Shown one piece after another: positions 46,931-58,780 of a stretch of DNA of 64,000 nucleotides; the first letter of the stretch is position 1; every line of letters starts with the position of its first letter. The notes under the pieces were generated by a model. The model ran no database searches, was not told the DNA's origin, and was given only the letters and a program-made list of their open reading frames with translations. Position numbers and translations under genes: made by a program. Source of the stretch: Hermatobates lingyangjiaoensis (Eukaryota; Arthropoda; Insecta; Hemiptera; Hermatobatidae); NCBI GenBank assembly GCA_026182355.1, contig JAPFBL010000002.1:2232001-2296000 (forward strand). Reading direction: 5' to 3'.

Positions 46931-48680
46931 TGTGTAACTTGAATAGTCGTCGAGGCCTGTTCTTTTGAAATGAACATGAATTTAAAGGAGGTATGAAATT
47001 TGAAAGGAAACAAGGTCTTTTGACCAGTTTATAGTCCAACTAGAGTTTTAACGAATTCAGTCAAAAAAAGAAATCGTAAAATAGTTTTTTAATTTTTCCA
47101 ATATGGTGTTAACTATTTTTAAAATATTACTATAAAATTAAAAAGCTAATAACTAATGAAGGACAGTTTGATGATTGTTGATACAAGTGTATCCCATATT
47201 ATGCTATGTTAAATTATAAGTTCTGATTAATTATTGTATTGGTACAGGTAAATTTTTGTAGGCAATGACTCTGAGCTAAGGCTCTCATTAAATGAGTATC
47301 AGTTTTTCTAGAAATACTCAATACAAGAATTTGCTTTCCCATGTGAGAGGTCAGTATAGCCACGTGTTTGTGCTATCCAAAAACCTCAGGAAGAGATAAC
47401 TACTCCTCACAGAGTGTTTCGTGAACTACGAGTATATAATAAGAATCGCCTTTATGATGGTTAGATTATTTAAGAACTAAAGTTTTTTTCTTGGTGACTA
47501 GGCAACTTGGAATCAGTATTTTCAAAATAAGTGATAGCAAACACCTGGTTAAGTGTTTTAAGAATTTAAGAAACAAAGGAAATACAATTATTGTTTATCT
47601 ATTTAACCAAATTTGTTCATTATATGAAGAGAAACCTATTCTGATACAGTCTGTCTCTAGGCGTCTGAGTTTAGTTTTGCTAACTCTATTCTTTCAACTT
47701 TGTCTAAGGTCAGACTAAGATCTTACTTCAGAGTAGTATCAGACAAAGTACAGTTTCCTTGAAAAAAATTGAATATCAGTAGGTGAATGGATAAAAAATC
47801 GTATGAATAATTGCAATTTATAGAAATTCTGACAAGAAATTATCTTAATCATTAATAGAAAAGAAATAAAATATTGACAATGGTGATTGATGCTGTTCGA
47901 GTGCTTAGCCAAAGTAATGTTAGGATTTAAGAACAGTAAAAGAAACCAATAAGCTTAAAAATGGTGTGATAATATTTTTGGTGAATGATTTACGATATTT
48001 TTGATGAGAAGCTGATTGGTGAATAATGCTACCACTGTAAGAATGACTGGGTTGTGAGGAATGAGCGCATGTTTGGATGAGGCGACGGGATTGTTGAAAG
48101 AACTCAAGTGATGGAGGAGTGGGTTAGTGGTAATTGACGGCTGCGGTTAGCGGTCGTGTGCCTTCAAGTAATTGGTTGCGGCCGCCCCTTGGACAGGCCT
48201 CATGTTTACTTCTGGGAGCGTTCAACCCAACACGACCTTGATCTGGCGGTGAGCCGGCCACAGGCGCCGCACCTAGTAACTCACCCTCCAAGTATTAACC
48301 ACCGCTACATCCATACTATACATAACCATAACTAACATTTAACGACATTAACCAAATTTACCACTTTTTTTTTAGTTTTAATTCTTTTGCTGTTTCTAGT
48401 CTTAATTTTATAATGTTTTACTGTAAAACTCAAGAAAGACAAAGATGAATCAAAAGAGAGAAATTTGGAAATAAAAGCTTGTTCATGAATGGCTTTTTCA
48501 GCATGTTAGTGAGCAAAAACATGTCTGTATGAAAGGGATATTCAGAGTTAAGCGTGGTTTGGCCAAGTGAGCTTTTGGTAATGAACATGATCCCATAAGA
48601 ACAACTTGTACCTAATGAAATTATTAGATTCAGATACTCTATATGTTGAGAGGATCTTGTTTATGAGGAGTCATCTGCAA
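46931..48680. other. Region without recognisable gene, GC-rich patch at 48.05-48.30 kb
   Basis: Mostly AT-rich. 48050-48300 is strikingly GC-rich for this window (GCGGCCGCCCCTTGG near 48178, GGCGGTGAGCCGGCCAC near 48246) and has no long frame. It is probably a fragment of a retroelement 5' region, but not identified with certainty. Confidence 0.4.
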
Positions 48681-48762
48681 GTTATTGTTAACCTTTTCAT
48701 TGAAGGATAAAAAGCTAATGAGATAGTCTCCACATATAGATATTTAATAGTATAAACAACGT

Positions 48763-48790
48763 CTTTCGAACACATAGTGTTCTTCTTCAG
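48763..48790 (-). other. Hammerhead-like core motif
   Basis: On the minus strand CTGAAGA-A-GAACAC-TAT-GTGTTC-GAAAG: a perfect 6-bp stem between the two conserved boxes. Flanking sequence differs from the other units, so this is an independent family or a much diverged copy. Confidence 0.4.
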
Positions 48791-49189
48791 GCATTAACTA
48801 AAAGAATACAATGTCATCAGAGAGTTGTCTATAGTATAAAGTAAATGGTACAAAACAAAAAAAAACACAAGGAAGAAAGTTCATACCCATGGGTGAGTGT
48901 CTATTGTACAACTGACTGGGAATAGGATGGAAGTGGTTGAATGTATGGACTGTACATTGTACATTGTACTGTACATTGCTTTGTTATTTTTTTCCTTAGG
49001 GGTAGGCAGGGCCTTTACATTCGCTCTAAGATTAAGTGTAGAAAACAAAAGAAAACTTTTCTTTGATATTTAAGATTTCAGGTCCAGATATTAGTAATGA
49101 TCATACATTTTTAAAGACAGAAAATATTGTATATACTCGGAGATGGATTTGAAACCAACTCCAGTGACAGTTTAATTATCACTAATCTA
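48791..49189. other. AT-rich spacer with short direct repeats
   Basis: GTACATT repeats three times at 48948-48974. No gene. Confidence 0.45.
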
Positions 49190-49995
49190 AAAATTTGAGT
49201 ATCTACATTCAAATTTACCATAATTGTACATCATATCAAACTTCTTGACAATCAGTTCAGTTTTGGTTTTATTTTAATGTGGCTATTATCAAACTATATG
49301 GTAAAATATAATAAAACTCATAGATAATCAATTTAATGACTTTATTTTTTTAAAATAGCCCTGACCATTTCATCATTTATAACAAAACTGGAATCATTGT
49401 TCCAAAACAACTGACATGTTACTTATAGATGGAACTTCATAGTTATCATTTTTACTGTAATATTATTTTTCTAAAATTGAATGTTCTTGTAATATTCATA
49501 TTACGATGAAACTTAGTTGTGCTAAATTTAAGTTTCTTGAATCAACCAAAATGTGACTTCGAATTAGTAGTTGTTTTGTTATATTGTACGAAAAAGTACC
49601 TTTTACATTTTTCAATATTACCCGAAAAACAATGGGGTTCACACCAACTATCGGTCTTGTGCCAAAACTATAGTTATCGGGGTAACACACCAGCAACAAG
49701 ACATAGGGCTGAGGTGACATAGTGTCATGTACATTGATTATAACATTTTCGTTAGACAACCGTCCATCACATGCTGAAAAATGTAAAATATATGCGTTTT
49801 ATAAGGCTGACCCAAGCAAACATACAAACACACAACCACACGCACAGTCACAGACATACACACACATACACGCACACATACTCAGAAAAAACACAGATAT
49901 CTTCAAAAGAACATCAAAAATGAGCCAGCCTCAAATCGTGAAATCCGTCAACGTCACAAGATCCATGTTTTCATTATCACTTTACTTTTACATAT
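49190..49995 (+). repeat. Element A subfamily, degenerate forward copy
   Basis: The 5' end (AAATTTGAGTATCTACATTC) and first 70 bp match 35398. The 3' part has the CA-rich tract (49825-49880), 'cacagatatcttcaaaagaacatc', 'aaatccgtcaacgtcacaagatcc' and 'atcactttacttttac', in the same order as the full copy's 3' end. The middle is unrelated to the main family. No coding capacity; ORFs here are chance frames, partly from the CA tract. Confidence 0.6.
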
Positions 49996-51529
49996 AGCAG
50001 AATAAAACCTAAATGAGTTAAACTTTAGTACTCTCAATGTGGAATCAAACCAGTATTTTAGTTCACTCATCACAAAAGAAAGTGCTAACTTCTTGATCCT
50101 AGAACTGTACGGTAGACCAATGGCATAGACTTCACTATAAGTATGATGGATGAAAATAACAAGAATGGGAACTAAACAGATTAAATACGTACATTTTGAT
50201 TCAATTTAATCAAAGATTATATGTCAATAAAGATATCAGATACTGCCATTCAATATCGTAAGTTTATCAAGAACTTCCTTTCTGCAAACAATACACACTG
50301 CTTTGCTAAATTTTGACATAACGTCACTTGGAACCCCATACAAAATTGAACTGCTTTGGTACCAAAATCAAATGCAAAAATGATTTATTTACTAAAGATC
50401 AAGACTAACTAATCATTAATAAATTTAATTAATAATATTTTTTAATTTCGAGAGCATCTTTTGCGGATTATAATTAAAATAAAATAGTAGATCTAAAACT
50501 CGCTATTAGTGGCAATGGTATGTTAAATCGTCCAAAGAAATTAAAGTTCTTATAGTTTTTCAATTAGAAAAAAAAGGTAGTTCAAAGTATTATCCAAGTA
50601 AGAAGAACATAAATTTTCACAGAAACCGGCTATTCACTGTGTTATGTCTTGATTTCACCGTTGGTCAATGTAAAGTGTTACGTTCAATATGTAGTTAGGA
50701 GTATATCTATTTGTACCTTCATTCATTGAACAACGAATTCATGAATTCATAAATTAAATTATTACATTCATTAATTGCATTAATGAATCAAACTGTTAAT
50801 AAGATTAATGCAAAAAATGTAAATCAATGGTCTTCAAACCGCGGTAAACAAGCCACATGCGCTTCCATATTAATTTCGTAAAGTAATTACAAGATTATAA
50901 TGAAAATTAATTAAATTATATATAATTACATTACATGTAGTTGTGTAATTATACGCATTGCATAATTAAAGTATTATTACTCCATTTTAGAAAAAAAGTT
51001 TACTCCCAAGACTTAGAAAATGGAAGCAAGATTATTTTCAGTAGGTACCTACCAGCAGTAAAATTTTTCATTTTTTGATTAGCAATATGTTCTGTCCAGC
51101 TATAATATTGTACTATATAATCTTTATTTAAAAATGTTATTCAGGCCTAAAGTACATCAACTATAAATTGAAAAACAACATTCATGATGAAAACATAAAA
51201 GTATATAAAACTACATATATTTTTATCAACAGATAGGATTATCATCTAGTTGGATATCTAGTTTTATTAAACTAAGCTATTTTTAATGAAGTCTTAAAAC
51301 AGTGTTTTAAGGAAAGTAATATTTCAATATAAATATAAATCCCTAAAATAATCTTTTGATTACCGAACACAAAAGTTTACCAAACACAGGTGTAGCTTCA
51401 GTAAGAATAAAAAGTTTTAATTTGTTGTTTAATATATTTTAATTAGAAATTTATTATAATTTTAAAATACATGGAATTTGTTTGCACACTTAGTGTGTAT
51501 GTCAATATATATATAACAGATTCAATAAT
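49996..51529. other. AT-rich DNA without recognisable gene
   Basis: No protein-like frames, element ends or RNA genes noticed. Confidence 0.5.
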
Positions 51530-51704
51530 ATATCGACCGTTTGATAGAATAGGTGTGTTCTCTAATCGGGATTCGGTCAATTTTCTAGGATAAAAAATTG
51601 ACCGAATCTCGGTCGAATCTCGACTCGAATCGAACTCTATATATGAGTTGATCCTCTACCTCCTGTGGGGCTCTTTACCTCCTTATGACGAGTATGGTCG
51701 AAAT
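51530..51704. repeat. Inverted repeat plus degenerate hammerhead-like motif
   Basis: Perfect 15-bp stem GATTCGGTCAATTTT (51570-51584) with its complement at 51594-51608. The left part (ATCGACCGTTTGATAGAA near 51532) is a diverged copy of the outer arm of the foldback at 52279. A CTTATGA...GAAAT motif follows at 51682-51704. Confidence 0.65.
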
Positions 51705-51782
51705 ATAGAAGTGAGTTATTCCTTTGTCTAACTGTGTACTACCTTATTTTTAATTGTTTTATGTATATATGTATATATAACT

Positions 51783-52006
51783 AAAAAAAAACAACACATA
51801 AAGAAAGAGAACACTTACTGGATTAATATTTCGAACCGAAGTCCGTCATCATTAAGAGAGCAGATGGGAAGAAGAAGAGGTGCCTGCGTTATAATCCTGA
51901 ACGCACGTACCTCTTCTTCTTCCCTTCTAATCTCTTACTGATGACGAACTTCGGTTCGAAATATTGATCCAGTAAGTGTTCTCGTTCTTTATGTGTTGTT
52001 TTTTTC
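51783..52006. repeat. Foldback with hammerhead-like core
   Basis: Arms of about 103-109 bp (51783-51885 and 51898-52006), highly similar, short centre. The right arm holds CTGATGA-C-GAAC-TTCG-GTTC-GAAAT at 51938-51962, a stable stem capped by a UUCG tetraloop. The left arm has the equivalent on the minus strand with the first box changed to ATGATGA. Confidence 0.8.
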
Positions 52007-52094
52007 CAGTTATTTATCTGTCTGGTTTGGACTGTTTAGTATTTTCATTTTATATATAAACTATAAGTTTATATTGATATACCTTATCGACCAC

Positions 52095-52236
52095 TAATTC
52101 TTAAAATTCAAAATAGATTTCTTGAGGATATGGTTCAAAGAATTAACTACTCCTGATTATATGATTGACTCATAATCAAGCGTAGTTAATTCATTGAACC
52201 AAATCCTCAACAAACGTATTTTGAATTTTATAAGTT
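52095..52236. repeat. Foldback
   Basis: Arms 52095-52160 and 52171-52236 (for example TTGAGGATATGGTTCAAAGA against TCATTGAACCAAATCCTCAA), with mismatches, separated by about 10 bp. No hammerhead-like core. Followed by an AT microsatellite at 52245-52267. Confidence 0.75.
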
Positions 52237-52278
52237 ATATATATTATATATATATATATATATATAAATATTGCTAAA

Positions 52279-52618
52279 GTATCGACCGTATAATAGAAAC
52301 AAAACTATAGTTTGTCGGGGCTCGGTCAGTTCTTCAGATTCAAATTAAACTCTCATTGCTTTTTTAAATAAAAAAACTGAACAGCTCAGCGTCACGTGTT
52401 CATTCAGACTACAGTTGTTAAAATCCATATATTATTTTTCTTTGTAAAATAATTTGTAATGTAATACTTAGTTTTTCTGTTTCAAAATTCATACTTCTGC
52501 CTATGAAAAAGGTTTTAAATAAAGGCCGAAACGTTAGCAATGAGAGTTTAATTTGAACCTGAAGAACTAACCGAGTCCCGATAAACTTTAGTTTTGTTTC
52601 TATTCCACGGTCGATACT
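52279..52618. repeat. Foldback with 83-bp arms
   Basis: Left arm 52279-52361 starts AGTATCGACCGTATAATAGA; right arm 52535-52618 ends with its complement. The arms share 'aacaaaact', 'cggtcagttcttcag' and 'attaaactctcattgct' segments. The 170-bp centre ends in GGCCGAAACGTTAG (52524-52537), which keeps the GAAAC box, but its CTGANGA partner is degraded (CTGCCTATGAA near 52497). Confidence 0.8.
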
Positions 52619-52642
52619 TTTATCAACAGTTATTATATATAT

Positions 52643-52802
52643 ATAAAGATTTCACATAAACACGTGAAATAACAATCAATGATCAAACCACAATAAGAAA
52701 TGGGAAAACAAGACTAAGATCTTGGGTTTTTGACTCTGACGAAGACCGCTTGTTTCGGTTGAAAGATCTTAGTCTTGTTTTCCCATTTCTTATTGTGGTT
52801 TG

Positions 52803-52805
<3 letters not shown>
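52643..52805. repeat. Foldback with perfect 43-bp arms and hammerhead-like core
   Basis: Arms GATCAAACCACAATAAGAAA... (52681-52723) and the complement (52763-52805) match exactly. The centre reads CTGACGA-A-GACCG-CTTGTTT-CGGTT-GAAAG (52736-52765). Outside the left arm, 52645-52680 is the hairpin tail (TTTCACATAAACACGTGAAA) that matches the 35-bp insertion at 4694. Exact identity of the arms argues for recent origin or conversion. Confidence 0.85.

Positions 52806-52859
<54 letters not shown>
52806..52859. repeat. (AT)n microsatellite
   Basis: About 27 uninterrupted AT/TA units joining two related foldbacks in mirror arrangement. Confidence 0.95.
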
Positions 52860-52863
<4 letters not shown>

Positions 52864-52866
52864 ATC

Positions 52867-53005
52867 AATGATCAAACCACAATAATAAATGGGAAAACAT
52901 GACTAAGATCTTTCAACCGTAACAAGCGGTCTTCGTCAGAGTCAAAAACCCACCTACTTGAGTACCGCCTGTTACGGTTGAAAGATCTTAGTCTTGTTTT
53001 CCCAT
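52867..53005. repeat. Second foldback of the same unit, mirrored
   Basis: Arms 52887-52930 and 52963-53005 (TGGGAAAACATGACTAAGAT / complement) contain the same sequence as the previous foldback. The core CTGACGA...GAAAG is on the minus strand at 52910-52939. It ends in a second AT tract (53006-53022). Confidence 0.8.
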
Positions 53006-53473
53006 TATATATATATATATAATTTTCTATATTTACTCAAAGACCTTCCATCTAATTGTTAATTACTTTAAATTTTTAGTATTGAAACGACATTTCACAC
53101 TTTCGTGAAATTTTAATTATGTAAATTGTACATTTTTTTCATATACATTTTTTACATGAAAGGCTTTTTTTTTATTCATGTGTTCATTAGGAAGTTTTAT
53201 TTCTCTAAATAAATCATTAAACACTAAGTCACCTTATGTGTTATTTCTCGTATAGTCGTTGTAATTGATTCAATTCTATATACACTATAATAGGAGTGAA
53301 TAAAAAAAGTACATAGCACTCAGGAGTAGCCTGCTGGGCATATTCTGTAATTTGCATAATTTTGTTTGTACATGGTATTATTTTTTTTTAATTTAACAAT
53401 GTTTATACTATTATTAATTTAAAATTTAATTAGAAATGATTCACATAAATATAAGGAATACAAGCAGTATAAA
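53006..53473. other. AT-rich spacer
   Basis: Starts with the AT tract closing the foldback cluster. Nothing else recognised. Confidence 0.5.
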
Positions 53474-55340
53474 TCTAGAGTAGTTTGCACTAAACATTAC
53501 TGTAAGTAAATGTATTATCAAGTTCGTAAATAATTTCCTTTATTTTGTCATTTATTTAAGATTGGCTATTTTTAAGATGACAATTATAATTAAAATTAAT
53601 CATGGTTCTAACTATGGAACTTAATATTGTTCTTTATAGTATAATATTTCCTCTTCGAGTATTCCAAACTCATGAAACTTCTTATATTAATATTAAAGCA
53701 ATAGTGATGCAAAATATCAATTTTCTGGAATCACCTGAAGAGTGGATTAAAATTAGTACTCATTTTGGATTGAAGTACGATAAAGTACCTTTATCGGTGT
53801 TCTCATTTATAGTGGTGTTCTTAAACTCACCCTTGAACTATATATCTGACATTAAGTTAGGTTTAAGCGTGCAACATGTAGTTTGATTAGAACACTATGT
53901 TTGACAACCACCATAATGCCCTGGAAGAATTTTTTTCTTCCTACATTTAATTTTAAAACATCCTGAAATACTTTTATTAAACCTTTAAATAGCAATTTAA
54001 TTTCACTGGAATCTCTTAAAAAATTTCTGAATCAATATTAACAAATATGTATGCAAAGACTTGAAGTCATACCAAATTAATACAGGTTTGTCAAATGCAA
54101 TCAGTATTCGTCAAACGGTGAAACTAAGCAGTGTTTGAAAAATGTTCAATTGATACTTAACACAAGGGAACTTTGAAATGTTCAAAATGATGACGAATGA
54201 AATTCGTCAAGATATAAAAAATGTTTATATCCCTATACGATCCCTTGGTACTTTGAAGAAACCAACTAAAAAATGTTTAGTGTCTGTGCACAGTCCAATA
54301 AATACAACTTATAGTGTATTTATAAATCATACCATGGTTATATTACAAACTGGACACTATATATATCATACATATTTACAATTATTCAACAATTATTAAT
54401 TAAAACAGTACTATAGAGTAATAAGGATATCACGTTCCTGATTAAAGAACCAGGCAACCATTTATAAATAGCAGAAATTTATATGTCCACTACGATATTC
54501 TGTTTCATAGTTTCAAACATTTACTTCTTTTTAAATATCAAATTAACTTTTTGAAAGAATTTCAGGATCTACTAAATAGGTTAATGTCTAATAAATGTGT
54601 TTAACTTATGAGTTAATGTAAGCAAAACTGTCAAATATGACAGCTACGTTTCAGTTACGAGTTTTTAATGCTATATTGTTTTTTCTATTTTTCTAATCGT
54701 TAAAACTTCTTGAATTTCACCACACACGAATGTTTTGTAGATGCTATGTGGCAACATATTACAACTATTTCAGTTTTAACTTTTAGTGAAAAAAAAATTA
54801 ATTAACAAATATACTATGATGTCTTTCCTTTGAAGTGAATTCCCAAAAACTTCATAGTTTATCCAAAAATAAATACATGCTTTAGTGTTAAATTTCATCA
54901 CGACCCATCAAACTAGGTGTTCATAATATTTCAGATTCAAATGTAAAAGCCAAAATTTGGAAACAAAAAAAGTTTCCTGCTATCAAAAAATTCTTGAATT
55001 TTACTAAATTCTTTCTTATATTACTTTTATTTTAATCGTAAAATTTCAACGTCTAAACTGCCTTGAGTTAGCAGTTTAGGCGAAAAAAATGGATTCTAAA
55101 ATCGCAAAACAAGCAAATAATGTGTCTTTCCCGTGATGTAATATTAGCCAAAAATATACAGCCCATGTGTACTAAGTTTTGAGTATTATATCAATTTTAT
55201 CTATGAAACGGTGTGACCTGTAACGTGGCAAATAATTTTTTGAACATACCACAAACATACAGATCAACGAAATAACTTCAAAAATGGACTTAGAATTTGA
55301 TAAAAAGCAATCACATGTATACCAATCAACATCTAGAAAT
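53474..55340 (+). repeat. Element A, old diverged forward copy
   Basis: The 5' end (CTAGAGTAGTTTGCACTAAA, then a TTACTGTAAGTAAA hairpin) and later blocks are collinear with the family: 'aacctttaaatagcaatttaatttcactgg' (about 53980), 'aatttcaacgtctaaactgcc..gagttagcagtttaggcg' (about 55044) and 'tgtctttcccgtgatgtaatattagccaaa' (about 55121). Similarity is low throughout. The 94-codon frame 53602-53886 lies inside it and has no domain; I regard it as chance. Confidence 0.5.
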
Positions 55341-57032
55341 CTATTTGTTTAATGTTTACTATGTATTACTATAGTTGAAGAAAAGTAAAGTATATCACTG
55401 TTTACTTAAACAATAAAATAGTGCAAGAACAGCTTATAGTTCCACTGGAGAGTTCATTGTTATATGGAAAAGATGTATTGGAACAGGTTATGATTCCAGT
55501 GAGAAATTGACTGTCACTTCGCTTGTAGGTAGTGAAACAAAACAGCTCTGCTTCTAAAGATGCTTGCTCTGAAAACGCCTAGATATGACAGAAATGTTAG
55601 CAGCCATATGAAATAATTGTAATCAAACACTAAATAATTCCATTGAATTCATTATTATATATATCACATTCAGACAACACTTTCTGTGTTCGCAAATGGG
55701 TTCTCTGTCGTACGAAAGCATACAGTTGAAGTTCTTCTGCTTTCACAGTGGTGTTTTTACAAATCGAAAAAAACATACCACAAAGTTCCATCAACTTTCA
55801 CGAAAAAATTCTACATCATCAGAAATACAATGAATAAACCTGGTGAAGAATCATGGAAATAATGGATAGATGTCAAAGTACATAACACAAAGTTGGTTTC
55901 CTTCAGACATATTTTCCCAGAGTTGACGTTATCATCACTCCTATTTAAGATAGACTTGTGGTGTGATAGTTGTAGACTATTTATTGCTTTTGAATACTTT
56001 TTTTAAAAAAATAAAAAATTTTTTAACGATTTTTGAAACCATTCAAGACTAAAATTTTGTAATGTTTCAAACAATTATTTACTGCTTTATAACAAAAAAA
56101 AAACTAGCCTTATCACAAGAAAAACCTGGTATCTCAATTGATAAGCTTATTTATAATAACTTACTCAGTACTTTAACAAATAGACTTTATTTTTACTGAA
56201 TAAGATTTGACTTTTTTTTTTTGAATAAAATAGAGGTTATTTCCAAAAGGAAAAAATAAATCATGAATACTAGAGAGGTTGAGGTTCGCACGAGGACAAT
56301 CTGTATTAATATGCATTAATGTTATATGGCGTAATTGGGCAAGTAACAGTACAAGGCCAGGGATGGGTGACCACTCTGCCAATTAGCTGCCCCCTCCCTA
56401 ATGGAATTAAATTGCCCCACCCACCCTTTCATAATTAACAGGTTAGAGGAACAATAAAACACCGTTCATTACCCTCTCCTTAGCTCTTCCTGCATAAATC
56501 ACTAAATATTTCTTTTAATAAACCCAAGAATACCTTTATAAAATCTTATAGCAATCATAATCTGTTTTTATTTAAAACAAAAAAAAAACAGTAATTAATT
56601 TTATAAAAATTGCATTACATTATAATTATTTAGACATTCATTAGTCTCACTTCAGTAGTTAACGATGCACAATGAATTTTAAAATAGTTTTGCGCACTAC
56701 TATCCCATTAAAAAATGGAATATCAAAAATGATTTTCCAAGTTTTAAAAACAGTACTCTATGTGAACATTTTCGTTTTTAAATCTATTGAAAGAGTTGTT
56801 TCTTTGTATTGTTATAATATTTATACATTGGCATATGATAGTACCAAAATTTCAACATTAGCGCAAGAAATTATGTTTTCTAAATCCCAATAATCCCCTA
56901 TTGAATGTAGTAATATCTTATTTTTGACCTGTTCTGATTAATTTAGGTACCTGGGCCTTTCAGCCATACAATGATAAAACAAAACAGGTTGATGTTTTAA
57001 CATGAGAAACCAACGACCTCCTGACAAATGAA
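55341..57032. other. AT-rich DNA without recognisable gene
   Basis: A short GC-richer patch at 56340-56430 (CCAGGGATGGGTGACC) slightly resembles a hAT end but lacks a partner. No gene. Confidence 0.45.
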
Positions 57033-58780
57033 AAAAATTTGGAGTAGCCTGCACTCAACTTTACTATAAGTAAACTTAATATTAATGTTTTTGGGTATAT
57101 AATATATAATGTTTCATTTAAGCACAATGTAAACATTTAAGTGGGAGATGCTTATTAGTCTTTCATTTCTGAGGTAGTACAGATAGTGATTGATCGACTT
57201 ATCAATATATAAGCTTATTTTTGTACATCCCACACCTGATCCAAATAATCTCATTGGTCTAACTACAGCAGTAATAACATTTTTGAAAAGCCAAAGTGAA
57301 AATTTCTTGATACGAAATAATCTCCTACAAGAGAACATGGCGTTTGTTCAAATAGCCAGTGGATTTCTTATATCGGTTACTTGACCTGGTTCTACATTGA
57401 ATATTAAAGTCAAATTTTCCAATTTAAATCAGAAAAATACTCTTATTTTTTCTGAAAACATCATAAGCATCCAAGAAAAAATGTCGTTTTAAGATAATTT
57501 ATAATTAAGGATAAACAATAATTAAATTTATTAATCTTCAAACGAAAGATTTCAATTTTCAATTATGTTTTACATTTTTGGTTTTTTATATAATTATTAT
57601 ACTGGGAATTTTATGGCTTCTTAATATTTATGAAAATCATTTTCCTTCCCCTTTATCGAAAATCATATATACCAATTTTTTCTGAGTGAGTGTTATCATT
57701 TTTCCTGCGTCTTGTACTCTGTTATAAGCTTGCTATGAATGTATATTGGGAAAAAATATATTAGTAATTAACCAGTTTACCAACACAACTCAAAGTCGAA
57801 GACAGCTATTCAATATAATTTAAATCATTTATAGTTGGGAGCTTCTAATTTTTGAAAATAATAAATATGAACTATTAGACTAGAATAGTCTAATTTTATC
57901 TCAGTGGTTTTGCTCAAAAAATTTCTAAGTCAATGGAAACATTGTAAAATCATATCAAAAATTCGACAAGTATAGCAGGTGATCCCTTAGTCTAGGATAA
58001 ACAAACAGTTTTTATAGCGTTATTGCTCTTTTCCGTAATTGAAACTTCATGAATATTTTTTTATGAATTACTAATTTTTTGTTCCATTTATGATAAAATT
58101 TTCATGAGTTTTTAATGAGCCGTTTAGCGTCAAAAAACATTTTCTGAAAACAGATATCGTACTTTAACGCCCCTTTGGTGAATGTAACTTTGAAAAAAAT
58201 TATTTCTAATGATTTTCCATATAATTTTCTATTTTTAAGCATAGTTTTATATTGATCCGTCAAACGGTATGGCTTGTATTGCTTTTACAAGCTTTGAGAT
58301 TGAATTATAAGTCAAAATTTTTACATTTTATTGAAAAGAAAATATTTTCCGTTGTTTTAAAATTCTGAATATATTTTTAGTTTGTTCCATTTATTTAGTT
58401 TGTTCGTAACCTCAAAGATAATGTCAAAATTTCAAAACTCTAGGGTTATCAGTTTAGGAGAAAAAAATGTTTTCTAAGAAACCGTTTTTGGCAAAAAAAG
58501 TGACTTTCCCGTCAGGCATAATTCTTCCCAAACAATAGGGATCTTCTTCCCTATGAGGCCCATTTTTGTGTAAAATATCAACTTGATCCATCAAAGATTC
58601 TGGACCGTAGCGTGGTAACAAGCAATGCTAACACACTCACCCACCCACCAACCCACACACACACAGACATCATCGAAAAAACTTCATAAATCGACTTTTG
58701 GGACCTCAAAACATATAATTCCGTCAAAATCTTGAGATCGAATTTTTTCACGATCACTATACTTTACTTATAGTAAAGTA
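57033..58780 (+). repeat. Element A, best forward full-length copy
   Basis: 1.75 kb, from TTTGGAGTAGCCTGCACTCA with the hairpin TTTACT-ATA-AGTAAA to the terminal hairpin TACTTTACT-TAT-AGTAAAGTA (58760-58780). It contains all blocks seen in the reverse copy at 6942, including the CA/CCCA tract at 58625-58668. It has no ORF of protein quality on either strand. The two ends share only the short ACTTTACTATAAGTAAA inverted motif, so it has very short terminal inverted repeats or simply hairpin ends. No family assignment is possible from the sequence alone. Confidence 0.88.

Noticed and set aside
52683..52868. 61-codon ORF with an IYIYIY repeat
   Set aside because: Translation of the (AT)n microsatellite.
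51570..53005. CRISPR-like or bacterial terminator structures from the repeated hairpins
   Set aside because: The arms differ in sequence and spacing, no spacer/repeat periodicity exists, and the whole window is eukaryotic in character.
53602..53886. 94-codon ORF starting MVLTMELNIVLYS
   Set aside because: It lies inside a diverged copy of non-coding element A, and the equivalent DNA in other copies has no such frame.
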